Below the pieces are notes generated by a model that saw nothing but the letters and a program-made list of their open reading frames with translations, made no database searches and was not told where the DNA came from. This document shows, piece after piece, positions 23,835-33,123 of a stretch of DNA of 63,141 nucleotides. Position 1 is the stretch's first letter. Each line of letters begins with the position of its first letter. The DNA is taken from contig QXHL01000015.1 in the NCBI GenBank assembly GCA_003584005.1, positions 1 through 63,141 on the forward strand, written 5' to 3'. The stretch comes from Alicyclobacillaceae bacterium I2511. Its GTDB lineage: Bacteria > Bacillota > Bacilli > Alicyclobacillales > Alicyclobacillaceae. A program made the position numbers and the translations under genes.

Positions 23835-25052
23835 ATGTCGACACAGGTTGCAGTAGCTAAAGCGCAACCGATGTATGTGCGCGGGGTTTGGACGTTTGGC
23901 GGTACCCATTTTCTAAACGACTTGATGACGACAGGGATTGTTCCGGCACTCTTACCCTTGTATAAGGCGGCCTTTCACCTAAACTACTTGCAGGCAAGCC
24001 TGATTGTCCTGGTTTCCTATCTGACTTCTTCCATCATGCAGCCCGTACTGGGCATATGGACTGACCGCCAGTCGTTGGTGTGGCTGTTGCCGACAGGCGT
24101 ATTTTTATCCAACTTGGCACTAGCCTTAACGGGGGCTGCCCCCACGTATGTCTGGGTACTTATTCTGGTGGGACTGTCTGGATTGGGGTCTGCCGCATTT
24201 CACCCAGAGGCTGCCCGTGGAACTTACTTTGCTTCGGGAACGTCCAGAGGACTGGCACAAGCCATTTTTCAGGTGGGAGGTAACTCCGGTCAAGCTGTGG
24301 GGCCCCTATTGATTCCATTGTTTTTGTTGCACACTGGGATTCACGGGCTGCTCTGGTTGCTTTTATTGGCAGTCTTGGCGGTATTTTTGGCGGGTCAAAT
24401 TTTACCTTGGTACCGAGGCGAAGTGCAATCCCATCAAAAGACAGTAAAGCAAATTCAAGGAGACAATCGTTGGGGTGGAATGACACTGTTGGTGTTGGTT
24501 ATCATTCTGCGCTCCTGGTCACAAATTGGCGTTGCAGCTTTTCTGCCCTTCATTCTGCAAAAACAAATGTCTCTTGGATCCGCAGAGATTGTAGACTTCA
24601 TTTTTCTCGGCGCAGGCGCGGTAGGCACATTTCTTGGCGGCATGGTGTCAGACCGATTGAGTAAAAAGTTTGTGATTTTGACCTCGTTAGTCGGCGCCAT
24701 TCCGTTTGCATTGCTGTTGCCCCATATCCATAGCGGCTGGTTGACCGCGCTGGTGCTATTGTTCTTTGGGTTCTTTGTATTGTCCTCTTTTGCGGTGACA
24801 GTGGTTTATGCGCAAATGCTACTCCCGCGCAATTTGGCCCTGGCCTCTGGATTAAACATCGGGTTTGGCGTTGGAGCGGGCGGAATTGGTGCCATGGTAT
24901 TGGGAGCAATATCAGACCAACACGGTGTGGGCGTGGTGTTTCAGATTCTTTCCGTGTTACCCCTCTTAGCCGCAGCCCTCGCTGTGTTTTTGCCCCCGGA
25001 CAAGCACGGCAAGTGGTTGAACCGCCGTCCGCGAGGTTCGGTGCTTTCTTAA
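23835..25052 (+). CDS. MFS exporter, fosmidomycin-resistance (Fsr)-like
   Basis: 405 residues with 12 predicted helices. FGGTHFLNDLMTTGIVPALLPLYK at the start and GLGSAAFHPEAARGTYFASG in the middle are typical of the Fsr branch of the major facilitator superfamily. ATG 23835 is preceded by GGGAGGTGGCG. Controlled by its own promoter and the palindrome at 23778-23808, which suggests inducible efflux. The true substrate is unknown; the fosmidomycin label is only the family name. Confidence 0.85.
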   Translation: MSTQVAVAKAQPMYVRGVWTFGGTHFLNDLMTTGIVPALLPLYKAAFHLNYLQASLIVLVSYLTSSIMQPVLGIWTDRQSLVWLLPTGVFLSNLALALTGAAPTYVWVLILVGLSGLGSAAFHPEAARGTYFASGTSRGLAQAIFQVGGNSGQAVGPLLIPLFLLHTGIHGLLWLLLLAVLAVFLAGQILPWYRGEVQSHQKTVKQIQGDNRWGGMTLLVLVIILRSWSQIGVAAFLPFILQKQMSLGSAEIVDFIFLGAGAVGTFLGGMVSDRLSKKFVILTSLVGAIPFALLLPHIHSGWLTALVLLFFGFFVLSSFAVTVVYAQMLLPRNLALASGLNIGFGVGAGGIGAMVLGAISDQHGVGVVFQILSVLPLLAAALAVFLPPDKHGKWLNRRPRGSVLS

Positions 25053-25141
25053 TGCAACCAAGGAAACCTTTCAGCACACAGGAATTTCACAGCCTGAAGG
25101 GATTTCATAGCTCACAGGGATTTCACAGTTTGGCGAAACGG

Positions 25142-26404
25142 TTATGACCTTTTACGAAAATCGCTGGGGGAGCGTCCGACATAGGCGCGAAACGACTTAC
25201 TAAAATAATTGGGGTCTTGATAGCCTACCCGGTAGGCCACGTCTGCCACCGTAAGGCTGTTGTCCGCAAGCAACACCATGGCCCGCTCCATGCGGGCTTT
25301 TTTGATAAATCCGGTTAGAGTTCCGTCCGTTTCCTTGCGGAATAAGTGGCTGAGGTAAAAGGGACTGACAGCGCAATGTCCAGCCACCGTGTCTAAAGAC
25401 AAATCCTCCTCCAAATGTGCCGAGATGTACTGCACCGCACGTGCCACCGTATGGGAACGGTGCTGTTCTGCTGCTTTATCCATGGCCTCGACAAAGGCCC
25501 AACCATACACGTCTATCCATGCTGTCAGGCCTGCATCATCAGGTACCTGCAACAGGTCCGCCAAGACCCGGGTGTCACTCACTTGTGGGTGGTTGCCGGG
25601 TATCCCCTCTTTCCTGGCCTTGTGGACCAAAGCAACCAGTCGCTCCAACAAAATTCGTTTGTCCTCTTCCAGGCTTGCCATGGCCCGTTGGCGATGGGGG
25701 TGACGCAACTCCGCAAGAACCCGCCGCACACCTCGCATCTCAACCTCTAACGAGGTTTCTGCCGCCGCATCTTGAATTTCCTGTGCCAGGGTGTCCAAGT
25801 CGTCCACGTGAAGCACCGGGACGGGGGACTGTAAAGCCCGCAGTGCCGCAATCCTCGCCGCCCTCATGGCCCCCGACAATTGGCTGGGGTTTTCCACTGG
25901 ACAGGCCAACCCGAGCGAAATGCGTACACCCAGTGGCAAGTCCAACCCCTGCAACCAATCTGTGGCCGCTTGCAAACTTCCCACTTTATCGATGTCTTCT
26001 GTGCAAACGCGAAGCACCAGACATTCGTTTTCTTCTTGCCAGTGTGCCAGCGTGTCTTGCCCATAGTCCTGGAGGTGGGTAAGAATTTGCGCCCGAAGTG
26101 CAAATTTTTGCTTATCGCCCAATTGAATTCTAACATCAGACGGTTCTAAGCGCAGGCACAAGACCCAATTGGGCGACTGCGCCAACCCTAGAACCTCCAA
26201 CCAGTGCCAAAATTGCAGTGGACTATGTAAATCCGCCAGTGCTACCTGATGCACAAAACGTTCCGCCAGCAAGTCCCGCGTCTCCGACAAAATTGGGGTA
26301 CTGTCGGGGTAAAGCGGAGGGGCGGACAACGGCTGTGGGGCGCGGAGATCCGGTTTTGCCATGTCGGTTTCCGGTTTTGCCATGTCGGTTTCCGGTTTTA
26401 TCAT
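25142..26404 (-). CDS. AraC-family transcriptional regulator coupled to hutU1
   Basis: About 420 residues. C-terminal AraC/XylS double helix-turn-helix from about residue 320: SLDTVAGHCAVSPFYLSHLFRKE and VADVAYRVGYQDPNYFSKSF, the latter a textbook second helix-turn-helix. The N-terminal ~300 residues have no domain I recognise with confidence; the middle (LPLGVRISLGLACPVENPSQL) vaguely recalls the degenerate GGDEF-like region of YesN-type regulators. ATG 26404 overlaps the hutU1 stop (ATGA), so it is translationally coupled and probably regulates the hut genes. The first 18 codons contain a 21-bp tandem repeat with three in-frame ATGs. Confidence 0.85.
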   Translation of the reverse strand: MIKPETDMAKPETDMAKPDLRAPQPLSAPPLYPDSTPILSETRDLLAERFVHQVALADLHSPLQFWHWLEVLGLAQSPNWVLCLRLEPSDVRIQLGDKQKFALRAQILTHLQDYGQDTLAHWQEENECLVLRVCTEDIDKVGSLQAATDWLQGLDLPLGVRISLGLACPVENPSQLSGAMRAARIAALRALQSPVPVLHVDDLDTLAQEIQDAAAETSLEVEMRGVRRVLAELRHPHRQRAMASLEEDKRILLERLVALVHKARKEGIPGNHPQVSDTRVLADLLQVPDDAGLTAWIDVYGWAFVEAMDKAAEQHRSHTVARAVQYISAHLEEDLSLDTVAGHCAVSPFYLSHLFRKETDGTLTGFIKKARMERAMVLLADNSLTVADVAYRVGYQDPNYFSKSFRAYVGRSPSDFRKRS

Positions 26405-28050
26405 GTCGGTTCCCCCCGTTGCCACTCGGCCAGCGTCGTTTTTGCGACCGAATAACCCGCCTGCGCATAGCGGGTCACGCCCAGGCGCAGTTCCCCTTGC
26501 AGCGTCTGCTTAGCCCGTTTGGCATTTTCCGGGGTCCCATCCACCACCACGGTCATTCCCGCATGCATGGAGTACCCAATTCCCACTCCACCCCCTTGTT
26601 GCAATGAAACCAGGGTGGCACCCGTAGCGGTCGTCAACAGGGCGTTGAGCACGGGCCAGTCCGCAATCGCATCAGACCCGTCGGGCATGGCCTCGGTTTC
26701 CCGGTGGGGTGAGGCCATGGTAGCCCCAGCAAAGTGGTCCCTCGTGATGGCCAGCGGGGCTCGCAGTCTACCCTCGCGCACCCCTAAGACCACAAAATCC
26801 AGCAAATCTGCCTGCTCCTCCCGTGTCAACCATGCGGATCGGGCTGGTAATCCCTGAAAGTGAACCCGCTCTTGTGCCCACTGAAGCCAGGTGATGAGGC
26901 GTTCATCATCGCCATAGCGGTCCAACAACCAGCGGTCCACACGGTAAATATCCCCCACATCTCCGGACAGGGCGACCCAGCGCAGGGGGGTGATGCCTGC
27001 ACATAGCAGGTCCCTGGCAAACAGTGTGACAAAAGAAGGAAGATGGGCGGCCTCAGGTACCCCCGCCTGGGCGGCTTGGCCGCGCAAGTGGTTCCCGTAC
27101 TCAAACACGATGGCCCCCGCAGCCGCCATTTGCAGCATGGCCTTGACATGCCGGCGAATTGTCTCGCGGGCCGCCGCAAGATAGGCCTGGGGGTTGTGAA
27201 CCCGCAAACTTCGAGACTCGGCCAGGGGCATACCTGCAGGCACATAGCCCCCCAAAAGGTCATGTGCCGAGGTTTGGTCTGTCACAATATCTGGCTGGAT
27301 GCCCTCGTGGACCATGGCCTCGTAGACATCGGCGACATTGCCCACCAGTCCAATTGTACGGGGTTGCCCTTGTGCCATGGCCTCTTTGGCCAGTTGCAAG
27401 GCTACCTGCACGTCTTCGGTGGCCGCATGAATGTGGTTGGTTTCCAGCCGACGGCGAACCTTGTCAGGGTCCACCTCCACCACAATGGCGACACCCCCGT
27501 TCATTTCAACGGCCAAAGGCTGTGCGCAGCCCATCCCCCCGAGTCCACTGGTGAGCACCAGACGTCCACTCAAGGTGCCCTGAAAATGTTGATTGGCCAG
27601 TTGCCACAAGGTTTCAAAGGTGGCCTGAAGAATTCCTTGGGCGCCAATGTAGGCCCAAGAGGAGGCAGTGGACTGCCCGAACAGTGTCAGATGCTTTTGT
27701 TCAAGAGCACGAAACTGTGGCCAATTAGACCAGTGGGGCACCAGCATAGCGGTAGATAGGACCACGCGAGGTGCGGCGGGGTGGGTTGGAAACACCCCCA
27801 CAGGCTGACCGGACTGCACCAGCAGGGTTTCGTCTTCCCGCAGGGACGCGAGCAGACGCAATAAATCCTGCAGGGCTTGCTCGTCTCTTACCGCCTTGCC
27901 ATTGCCATAGACCACAAACTCACACGGGTTTTCTGCTACGTCGAGGGACAATGAGTTAAGCAGCAGCCGATAAATCCCCTCTTGTGGCCAACCCAGGCAG
28001 TGCATGGGGATGTTTGTGTGCAGGCCTGTGGTCAAACTGGGCAGTTGCAT
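26401..28050 (-). CDS. Urocanate hydratase paralogue 1 (divergent)
   Basis: 549 residues, full urocanase length (NAD+-dependent hydration of urocanate to imidazolonepropionate). The NAD site (SGLGGMGCAQPLA, about residue 168) and DQTSAHD are kept. Several normally invariant spots differ: [12 protein letters not shown] reads GQSTASSWAYIG, GNNIR reads GNHLR, and the glycine loop HHGGG reads QQGGG. The cysteine of the LFC.G motif is present (LLCAG). So it may act on a urocanate analogue or be regulatory. ATG 28050 has AAGGAG 11 nt upstream. Divergent from the more canonical copy, with a cre-like site between; coupled to the AraC gene. Confidence 0.88.
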   Translation of the reverse strand: MQLPSLTTGLHTNIPMHCLGWPQEGIYRLLLNSLSLDVAENPCEFVVYGNGKAVRDEQALQDLLRLLASLREDETLLVQSGQPVGVFPTHPAAPRVVLSTAMLVPHWSNWPQFRALEQKHLTLFGQSTASSWAYIGAQGILQATFETLWQLANQHFQGTLSGRLVLTSGLGGMGCAQPLAVEMNGGVAIVVEVDPDKVRRRLETNHIHAATEDVQVALQLAKEAMAQGQPRTIGLVGNVADVYEAMVHEGIQPDIVTDQTSAHDLLGGYVPAGMPLAESRSLRVHNPQAYLAAARETIRRHVKAMLQMAAAGAIVFEYGNHLRGQAAQAGVPEAAHLPSFVTLFARDLLCAGITPLRWVALSGDVGDIYRVDRWLLDRYGDDERLITWLQWAQERVHFQGLPARSAWLTREEQADLLDFVVLGVREGRLRAPLAITRDHFAGATMASPHRETEAMPDGSDAIADWPVLNALLTTATGATLVSLQQGGGVGIGYSMHAGMTVVVDGTPENAKRAKQTLQGELRLGVTRYAQAGYSVAKTTLAEWQRGEPT

Positions 28051-28111
28051 TTCACACGTCTCCTTACCAATCGGACCCGGTACGCTTGGTGACAACATCT
28101 TACCCTTTGCC

Positions 28112-28125
28112 AGCAATCGCTTACA
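28112..28125 (-). promoter_or_regulatory. cre-like site (CcpA)
   Basis: On the minus strand TGTAAGCGATTGCT matches the catabolite-responsive-element consensus TGWAARCGYTWNCW at 13 of 14 positions. It lies 62 bp upstream of hutU1 and in the divergent region shared with hutU2. B. subtilis hut is under CcpA repression, so carbon control here is plausible. Confidence 0.45.
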
Positions 28126-28276
28126 GTGACGAAACCGACCCTTGCACGATACCCTGATTGTGTCACGGAACCCAGGCGGACGCAACACCGCACCTGGGGA
28201 AGGCTCCCAGGCCATCTGGATGCCGGTAATCGAGTGGAGAACACTACAGGCAAAATACACAGAATCAACGGAGGCG

Positions 28277-29971
28277 ATGCAAGTGTTTGATTTTAAGCGG
28301 CACACAGGGATTCAGGCACCCACAGGGGGGGACCTACACTGCCAAGGGTGGGGGCAAGAGGGAGCCCTGCGGATGTTGATGAACAATCTCGACGAACGCG
28401 TCGGAGAGAACCCAGCCCAGCTTATTGTCTATGGCGGACGGGGCAGAGCGGCCCGATCTTGGGAAGCGTATGACAAAATTGTCGAGACCCTACTTTCTTT
28501 GGGAAATGATGAAACCCTGATGATTCAATCGGGAAAACCAGTGGCTGTATTCAAAACCCAGCCCACCGCACCAAGGGTCTTAATTGCCAACGCCAACCTA
28601 GTAGGCAAGTGGGCCAATCTAGAGGAATTCAACCGTTTAGAAAAAATGGGACTGACCATGTATGGACAAATGACTGCAGGTTCTTGGATTTACATTGGCA
28701 CACAAGGGGTAATTCAAGGCACCTATGAGAGTCTCGCTGCCCTGTCTGACAAGTACTTTGACGGCAGTTTGCGCCACCGGATGTACGTGACTGCCGGATT
28801 GGGGGGAATGGGTGGTGCCCAGCCACTGGCCGCCAAGATGTTGGACGGGGTGGCTTTAATTGCCGAAATAGATGCCCACCGCATCCAGCGCCGCCTTGAC
28901 TCTGGCTATTTGGATGTGGCGGAAGAAAGCATTCCACAGGCCGTATCTGTGGCCCTAAAGGCCAGAGCAGACGGCCAGACGCTCACGGTGGGAGTGCACT
29001 GTCACGCCAACGAGTTGTTGCAATACCTGATTGATGAAAACATTGTTCCAGATGTCTTGTCAGACCAAACTGCAGCCCATGACCCCCTGGTGGGATACAT
29101 CCCGGACGGGTTTGATATCGCGGATGCGGCGCGTTTGCGCCAACAGGATCCAACCCACTACCTGCAGTTGGCGCGCACCTCCATTGCCAGACACGTCGAG
29201 CGGATGCTGGTCTTACAGCGGCGAGGCGCGCAAACGTTTGATTACGGAAACAACATCCGACGCGAGGCATTTGACCAAGGGGTACAGGACGCCTTTGATA
29301 TTGAGGGGTATGTTCCCGCCTACATTCGCGATTTGTTTAGCCAAGGCAAAGGGCCCTTCCGCTGGGCGGTGCTGTCAGGCAAACCCGAGGAAATATATCG
29401 ACTGGATGACTTGGCCCTGCAGATGTTTGGGGACAACAAACTGCTCCGTCGCTGGTTGACTCTGGCACGCAAACACATTCAGTTTCAGGGCCTGCCAGCC
29501 CGTATTGCCTACATGGGACAGGGGGAGCGGGATACCTTTGCACTGAAGGTCAACGAGCTGGTGGCCACAGGCGAGTTGAGTGCCCCCGTGGTGTTTGGCC
29601 GGGACCATCACGACACCGGATCGGTCGCATCGCCTTACCGGGAAACGGAAGCCATGCAAGATGGCTCCGATGCGATTGCCGACTGGCCCATTCTCAACGC
29701 CCTATTGAATGTCGCATCAGGCGCCCACTGGGTGGCTTTTCACCATGGCGGCGGCACGGGCATTGGCTACTCTTTGCACGCCGGGGCAAACACCGTTGCC
29801 GATGGCTCGGACGACAGCGCAGGGCGATTGGCCCGGGTGTTGTGGAATGACCCTGGACTGGGCGTGGTGCGTCATGCAGACGCCGGCTATGTGTTGGCGG
29901 AAAAAACGCTGGCGGCACACTCGGATCGCATTCGGACGCCGTTGCTGGGAGGGAATGCCGCCAAACCGTAA
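28277..29971 (+). CDS. hutU: Urocanate hydratase paralogue 2 (canonical-like)
   Basis: 564 residues. Retains most family signatures: [38 protein letters not shown] (NAD site), [51 protein letters not shown]. Odd points: where urocanases read LFC.G.GPFRW this has [11 protein letters not shown], so a cysteine counted among the active-site residues is a serine; and [11 protein letters not shown] replaces the usual VGLLGNAADV. ATG 28277 has GGAGG 5 nt upstream. Transcribed with the NCS1 permease, hutI and hutG. Urocanate is the most likely substrate, but the Ser deserves testing. Confidence 0.9.
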   Translation: MQVFDFKRHTGIQAPTGGDLHCQGWGQEGALRMLMNNLDERVGENPAQLIVYGGRGRAARSWEAYDKIVETLLSLGNDETLMIQSGKPVAVFKTQPTAPRVLIANANLVGKWANLEEFNRLEKMGLTMYGQMTAGSWIYIGTQGVIQGTYESLAALSDKYFDGSLRHRMYVTAGLGGMGGAQPLAAKMLDGVALIAEIDAHRIQRRLDSGYLDVAEESIPQAVSVALKARADGQTLTVGVHCHANELLQYLIDENIVPDVLSDQTAAHDPLVGYIPDGFDIADAARLRQQDPTHYLQLARTSIARHVERMLVLQRRGAQTFDYGNNIRREAFDQGVQDAFDIEGYVPAYIRDLFSQGKGPFRWAVLSGKPEEIYRLDDLALQMFGDNKLLRRWLTLARKHIQFQGLPARIAYMGQGERDTFALKVNELVATGELSAPVVFGRDHHDTGSVASPYRETEAMQDGSDAIADWPILNALLNVASGAHWVAFHHGGGTGIGYSLHAGANTVADGSDDSAGRLARVLWNDPGLGVVRHADAGYVLAEKTLAAHSDRIRTPLLGGNAAKP

Positions 29972-30180
29972 ATTAGCGCAAAGGCAGCGATAGCCACGCG
30001 TAATTTGGGTAGGGGACTCGTGCGACGCGGGGACGGCGGAGCTTGAAATAACCGTCTCCGCAAATCCGCAAATCCGGAAATTTGAAAAATCAACAAAATC
30101 AGCAGTATCGGCACATTCACATGCAAGTGAACTCGTTCCACGAAAGATGAAGGAACAATCAGGGGGAGGCGCACCGGGTT

Positions 30181-31554
30181 ATGAGCAATATACAGATGGA
30201 GCATCACAGCATTGACTTCATTCCTGAAACGGAACGTCATGGGAAAGCTCGCAGTTTGTTTGGAATTTGGTTTTCGGCGAATGCACAGGTCACCACCATT
30301 GTCACCGGAGCCTTGGCCATTATTCTCGGTCTAAACTTATGGGGCGCCATTTTGGCCATCGTTTTGGGCAACCTGTTGGGTGGAATTTTCATGGCGTACC
30401 ACTCGGCCCAAGGTCCAAAGCTCGGGGTGCCCCAAATGATTCAGAGCCGCGCGCAGTTCGGTGTGATTGGTGCCATTTTACCGTTGATTTTGGTGGTGGT
30501 CATGTATTTGGGCTTTTTCTCCACTAGTGCCATCCTAGGGGCACAGGCCCTATCCAATGCAATCCATTTACCCCAGGATTTCAGTCTCGTGGTGGTGAAT
30601 CTGCTGGCCGTGTTGTTAGTGATTTTCGGTTACGATTTTATCCACAAATTTGAGAATATTGTTTCTTATCTGTTCCTATTACTGTTTATTTACTTGACGG
30701 TTCGTCTTTTGCAGCAACCCATTCCTGTCGGAACACACCTGCCCAGCTTTTCATGGGGACCCTTTTTACTGGTATTGTCCATCATGGCCACCTGGCAAAT
30801 CACCTATGCCCCATATGTTGCGGACTATTCACGGTACTTGCCGAAAAGCACTTCAGTGAGTTCCACCTTCTGGTATACCTACTTTGGTTCAGTGATTGGA
30901 AGTAGCTGGATGATGATATTAGGTGCACTGGCAACCGTGGTGGCGCCGAAGCAGTCGGCGGCCATGGTGGCATATTTCGGCAGTCTGTCTGGCACGGGTC
31001 TGTCTTGGCTAACCTATTTGTTGATTATGTTTGGCGTACTCGCCATCAATACGCTAAATTTGTATGGAGGTTTTATGTCTGTGGTGACCACAGTGAGTGC
31101 CTTCTCCAATTGGAAAGTCACCGCTAAAACTCGGATTTGGTTTGTTTTGACGGTTGCCGTTGTGGGAACCGGTTTGAGTATCTGGGGACAAGGCGATTTT
31201 CTGAATAACTATTCCAAATTTTTGCTGCTATTGCTCTATTTCATGGTCCCGTGGACAGCCATCAACCTGGTCGATTTTTATCTTTTGCGCAAGGGCAACT
31301 ACAATATCCCAGCCATATTTGATTTGAATGGCGAGTATGGACGGGTAAACTGGATTGCCATCTTGGCTTACGTCGTGGCAGTTGTCATCCAATTCCCGTT
31401 CATGAATACAGAACTGTACGTTGGATTCATCGCCAATTTATTACATGGTGCAGATATTGCCTGGATTGTCGGTTTGGTGGCGGCCGCGGCCTTGTACTAC
31501 TTCCCAATGCGAAGCAAACTTAGGCGTGCCCACCCTACCCTAAGCCACGTGTAG
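30181..31554 (+). CDS. NCS1-family permease (nucleobase/cation symporter type)
   Basis: 457 residues, about 12 transmembrane helices, of the cytosine/purine/uracil/thiamine/allantoin permease family. The N-terminus HSIDFIPETERHGKARSLF and the helix 1 region FGIWFSANAQVTTIVTGALA are typical, as is APYVADYSRYLPKSTS. Located between hutU2 and hutI, so it probably imports an imidazole or hydantoin-like compound such as urocanate rather than a nucleobase; this is inferred from context. ATG 30181 has GGGGGAGG about 13 nt upstream, rather far. Confidence 0.88.
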   Translation: MSNIQMEHHSIDFIPETERHGKARSLFGIWFSANAQVTTIVTGALAIILGLNLWGAILAIVLGNLLGGIFMAYHSAQGPKLGVPQMIQSRAQFGVIGAILPLILVVVMYLGFFSTSAILGAQALSNAIHLPQDFSLVVVNLLAVLLVIFGYDFIHKFENIVSYLFLLLFIYLTVRLLQQPIPVGTHLPSFSWGPFLLVLSIMATWQITYAPYVADYSRYLPKSTSVSSTFWYTYFGSVIGSSWMMILGALATVVAPKQSAAMVAYFGSLSGTGLSWLTYLLIMFGVLAINTLNLYGGFMSVVTTVSAFSNWKVTAKTRIWFVLTVAVVGTGLSIWGQGDFLNNYSKFLLLLLYFMVPWTAINLVDFYLLRKGNYNIPAIFDLNGEYGRVNWIAILAYVVAVVIQFPFMNTELYVGFIANLLHGADIAWIVGLVAAAALYYFPMRSKLRRAHPTLSHV

Positions 31555-31750
31555 TTCAAGTCTCGTGCCTTTGTAGTCTGTAACATCCACAGAAGATGAA
31601 CCGATTTGTGGTTGCAATTCACAAACAGTCGCAACGGCACTGACACCCCCAGCATTCCTGTGCAAGACAAGATTTTCCCGTTCCAGGGCAACGACGTCCA
31701 GGGACGTCTACAGGTCTATCCTGTAGCATGTAGGCTGAAACCAATTCGTC

Positions 31751-31776
31751 AAGGGGGGTGGGCCATCGCCCCCCTT
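31751..31776 (+). promoter_or_regulatory. GC-rich hairpin just upstream of hutI
   Basis: AAGGGGGG (31751-31758) pairs with CCCCCCTT (31769-31776), ending about 8 bp before the GGGGGA ribosome-binding site of hutI. It could be an attenuator, a processing site or a partial terminator after the permease gene. Confidence 0.45.
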
Positions 31777-31793
31777 ACAATGGGGGAATTGCT

Positions 31794-33122
31794 TTGAGGT
31801 TAAAGGCAGACCTGCTGATTACGCATGCAAAACTGGCCACATTGGCTGGGGGTACCGGTCCCCGGCGGGGATTGGCAATGCGCCAAGTAGGGTTCATTGA
31901 CAAAGGCGTTGTGGCACTGGCCGCAGGCAAAATTGTGTTTGCAGGCACAGAGACAGACTTGCAGTCGGCCGAGTTAGAAGTGCAAACGGTGTGGGATGCA
32001 GGCGGACGGTTGGTGACACCCGGTTTGATTGACGCACACACCCACTTAGTCCATGCGGGGTCGCGAGAAAAGGAACTAAGCCTGAAACTGCAAGGCGTCC
32101 CCTACCTCGATATTCTCTCCCAAGGTGGCGGCATTTTGTCCACCGTGCGGGCCACCCAAAGTGCCACCGAGCCACAATTGACGGCACAGGCCCTGGTGTC
32201 CTTGCGCCACATGCTGGAACATGGCACCACCACTGTGGAAGCCAAAAGCGGATACGGCCTGAATAGAACCACCGAGCTCAAACAACTGCGAGTCACACAG
32301 GCCTTAAACGGGCTGCAGCCAGTAGAACTGGTGTCCACTTTTCTGGGTCCCCACGCCCTGCCCCCGGAATACCGGGATAGGAGCCATCAGTTCATCGACG
32401 AAATGATTACCCTCGCCGATGAAGTCTGGTCCCTGGGTCTGGCAGAGTTTGCTGACATTTTTTGTGAACGCGGGGTATTCTCCGTTGCCGAAAGTCGGCG
32501 TTATCTGACCGCTTGTCGCAACCTCGGCTACGGTTTGAAACTGCATGCCGACGAAATTGACGCCCTCGGAGGCACGGAACTGGCCGCAGAACTGCAAGCG
32601 CTAACGGTCGATCACGTTGTGGCCGCATCGCTCGATGGCTTGCGGGCTGCTGCGGCAGCAGGGGTGATTGCGGTGCTACTGCCGGGAACCTCGTGGAACC
32701 TTAGCGGATCCTATGCAAAGGCCCGTTTTCTGATGGATGTGGCCGATGGCGCGGTGGCCTTGGCCACCGATTATAACCCAGGCAGCTGCCCCAGTGAGTC
32801 CCTGCAGCTCATCATGGCCTTTGCGGCCAACGGCCTACACATGACGCCAGAGGAAATTCTCACCGCCGTCACCCGCAACGCCGCCTACGCCGTCGGACGG
32901 GGCGAAAAAATTGGCCGATTGGAAGCAGGCTGGCAAGCAGACTTGTGCGTTTGGGAAACCCCGGAGCTGGCTTTTCTGCCTTACCACTTTGGTGTCAATC
33001 ACATCCATCGCGTGTATAAACGAGGCGTCTTGGTAGTGGCAGACGGACACCTGATATCCGGTCTGCACAACCCAGAATCCGTTTTACCCTCCCACTTAGA
33101 TTCGTCGCAAAGGAGCGTCTAA
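31794..33122 (+). CDS. hutI: Imidazolonepropionase
   Basis: Metal-dependent amidohydrolase that opens imidazolone propionate to N-formimidoyl-glutamate. 442 residues. Metal-site motif DAHTHLVHAGSREKEL, substrate region EAKSGYGLN, KLHADEID and ALATDYNPGSCPSESL are diagnostic of HutI. The TTG start at 31794 is set by GGGGGA 6-7 nt upstream, and no ATG fits better. One base separates its stop from the hutG start, with AAAGGAG inside the end of hutI, so the two are in an operon. Confidence 0.94.
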   Translation: MRLKADLLITHAKLATLAGGTGPRRGLAMRQVGFIDKGVVALAAGKIVFAGTETDLQSAELEVQTVWDAGGRLVTPGLIDAHTHLVHAGSREKELSLKLQGVPYLDILSQGGGILSTVRATQSATEPQLTAQALVSLRHMLEHGTTTVEAKSGYGLNRTTELKQLRVTQALNGLQPVELVSTFLGPHALPPEYRDRSHQFIDEMITLADEVWSLGLAEFADIFCERGVFSVAESRRYLTACRNLGYGLKLHADEIDALGGTELAAELQALTVDHVVAASLDGLRAAAAAGVIAVLLPGTSWNLSGSYAKARFLMDVADGAVALATDYNPGSCPSESLQLIMAFAANGLHMTPEEILTAVTRNAAYAVGRGEKIGRLEAGWQADLCVWETPELAFLPYHFGVNHIHRVYKRGVLVVADGHLISGLHNPESVLPSHLDSSQRSV

Positions 33123-33123
33123 A

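Noticed and set aside
31720-31740. HutP-type UAG triplets before hutI (TAGCATGTAG)
   Set aside because: Only two triplets at the right spacing and no hutP in the window; too little to call.
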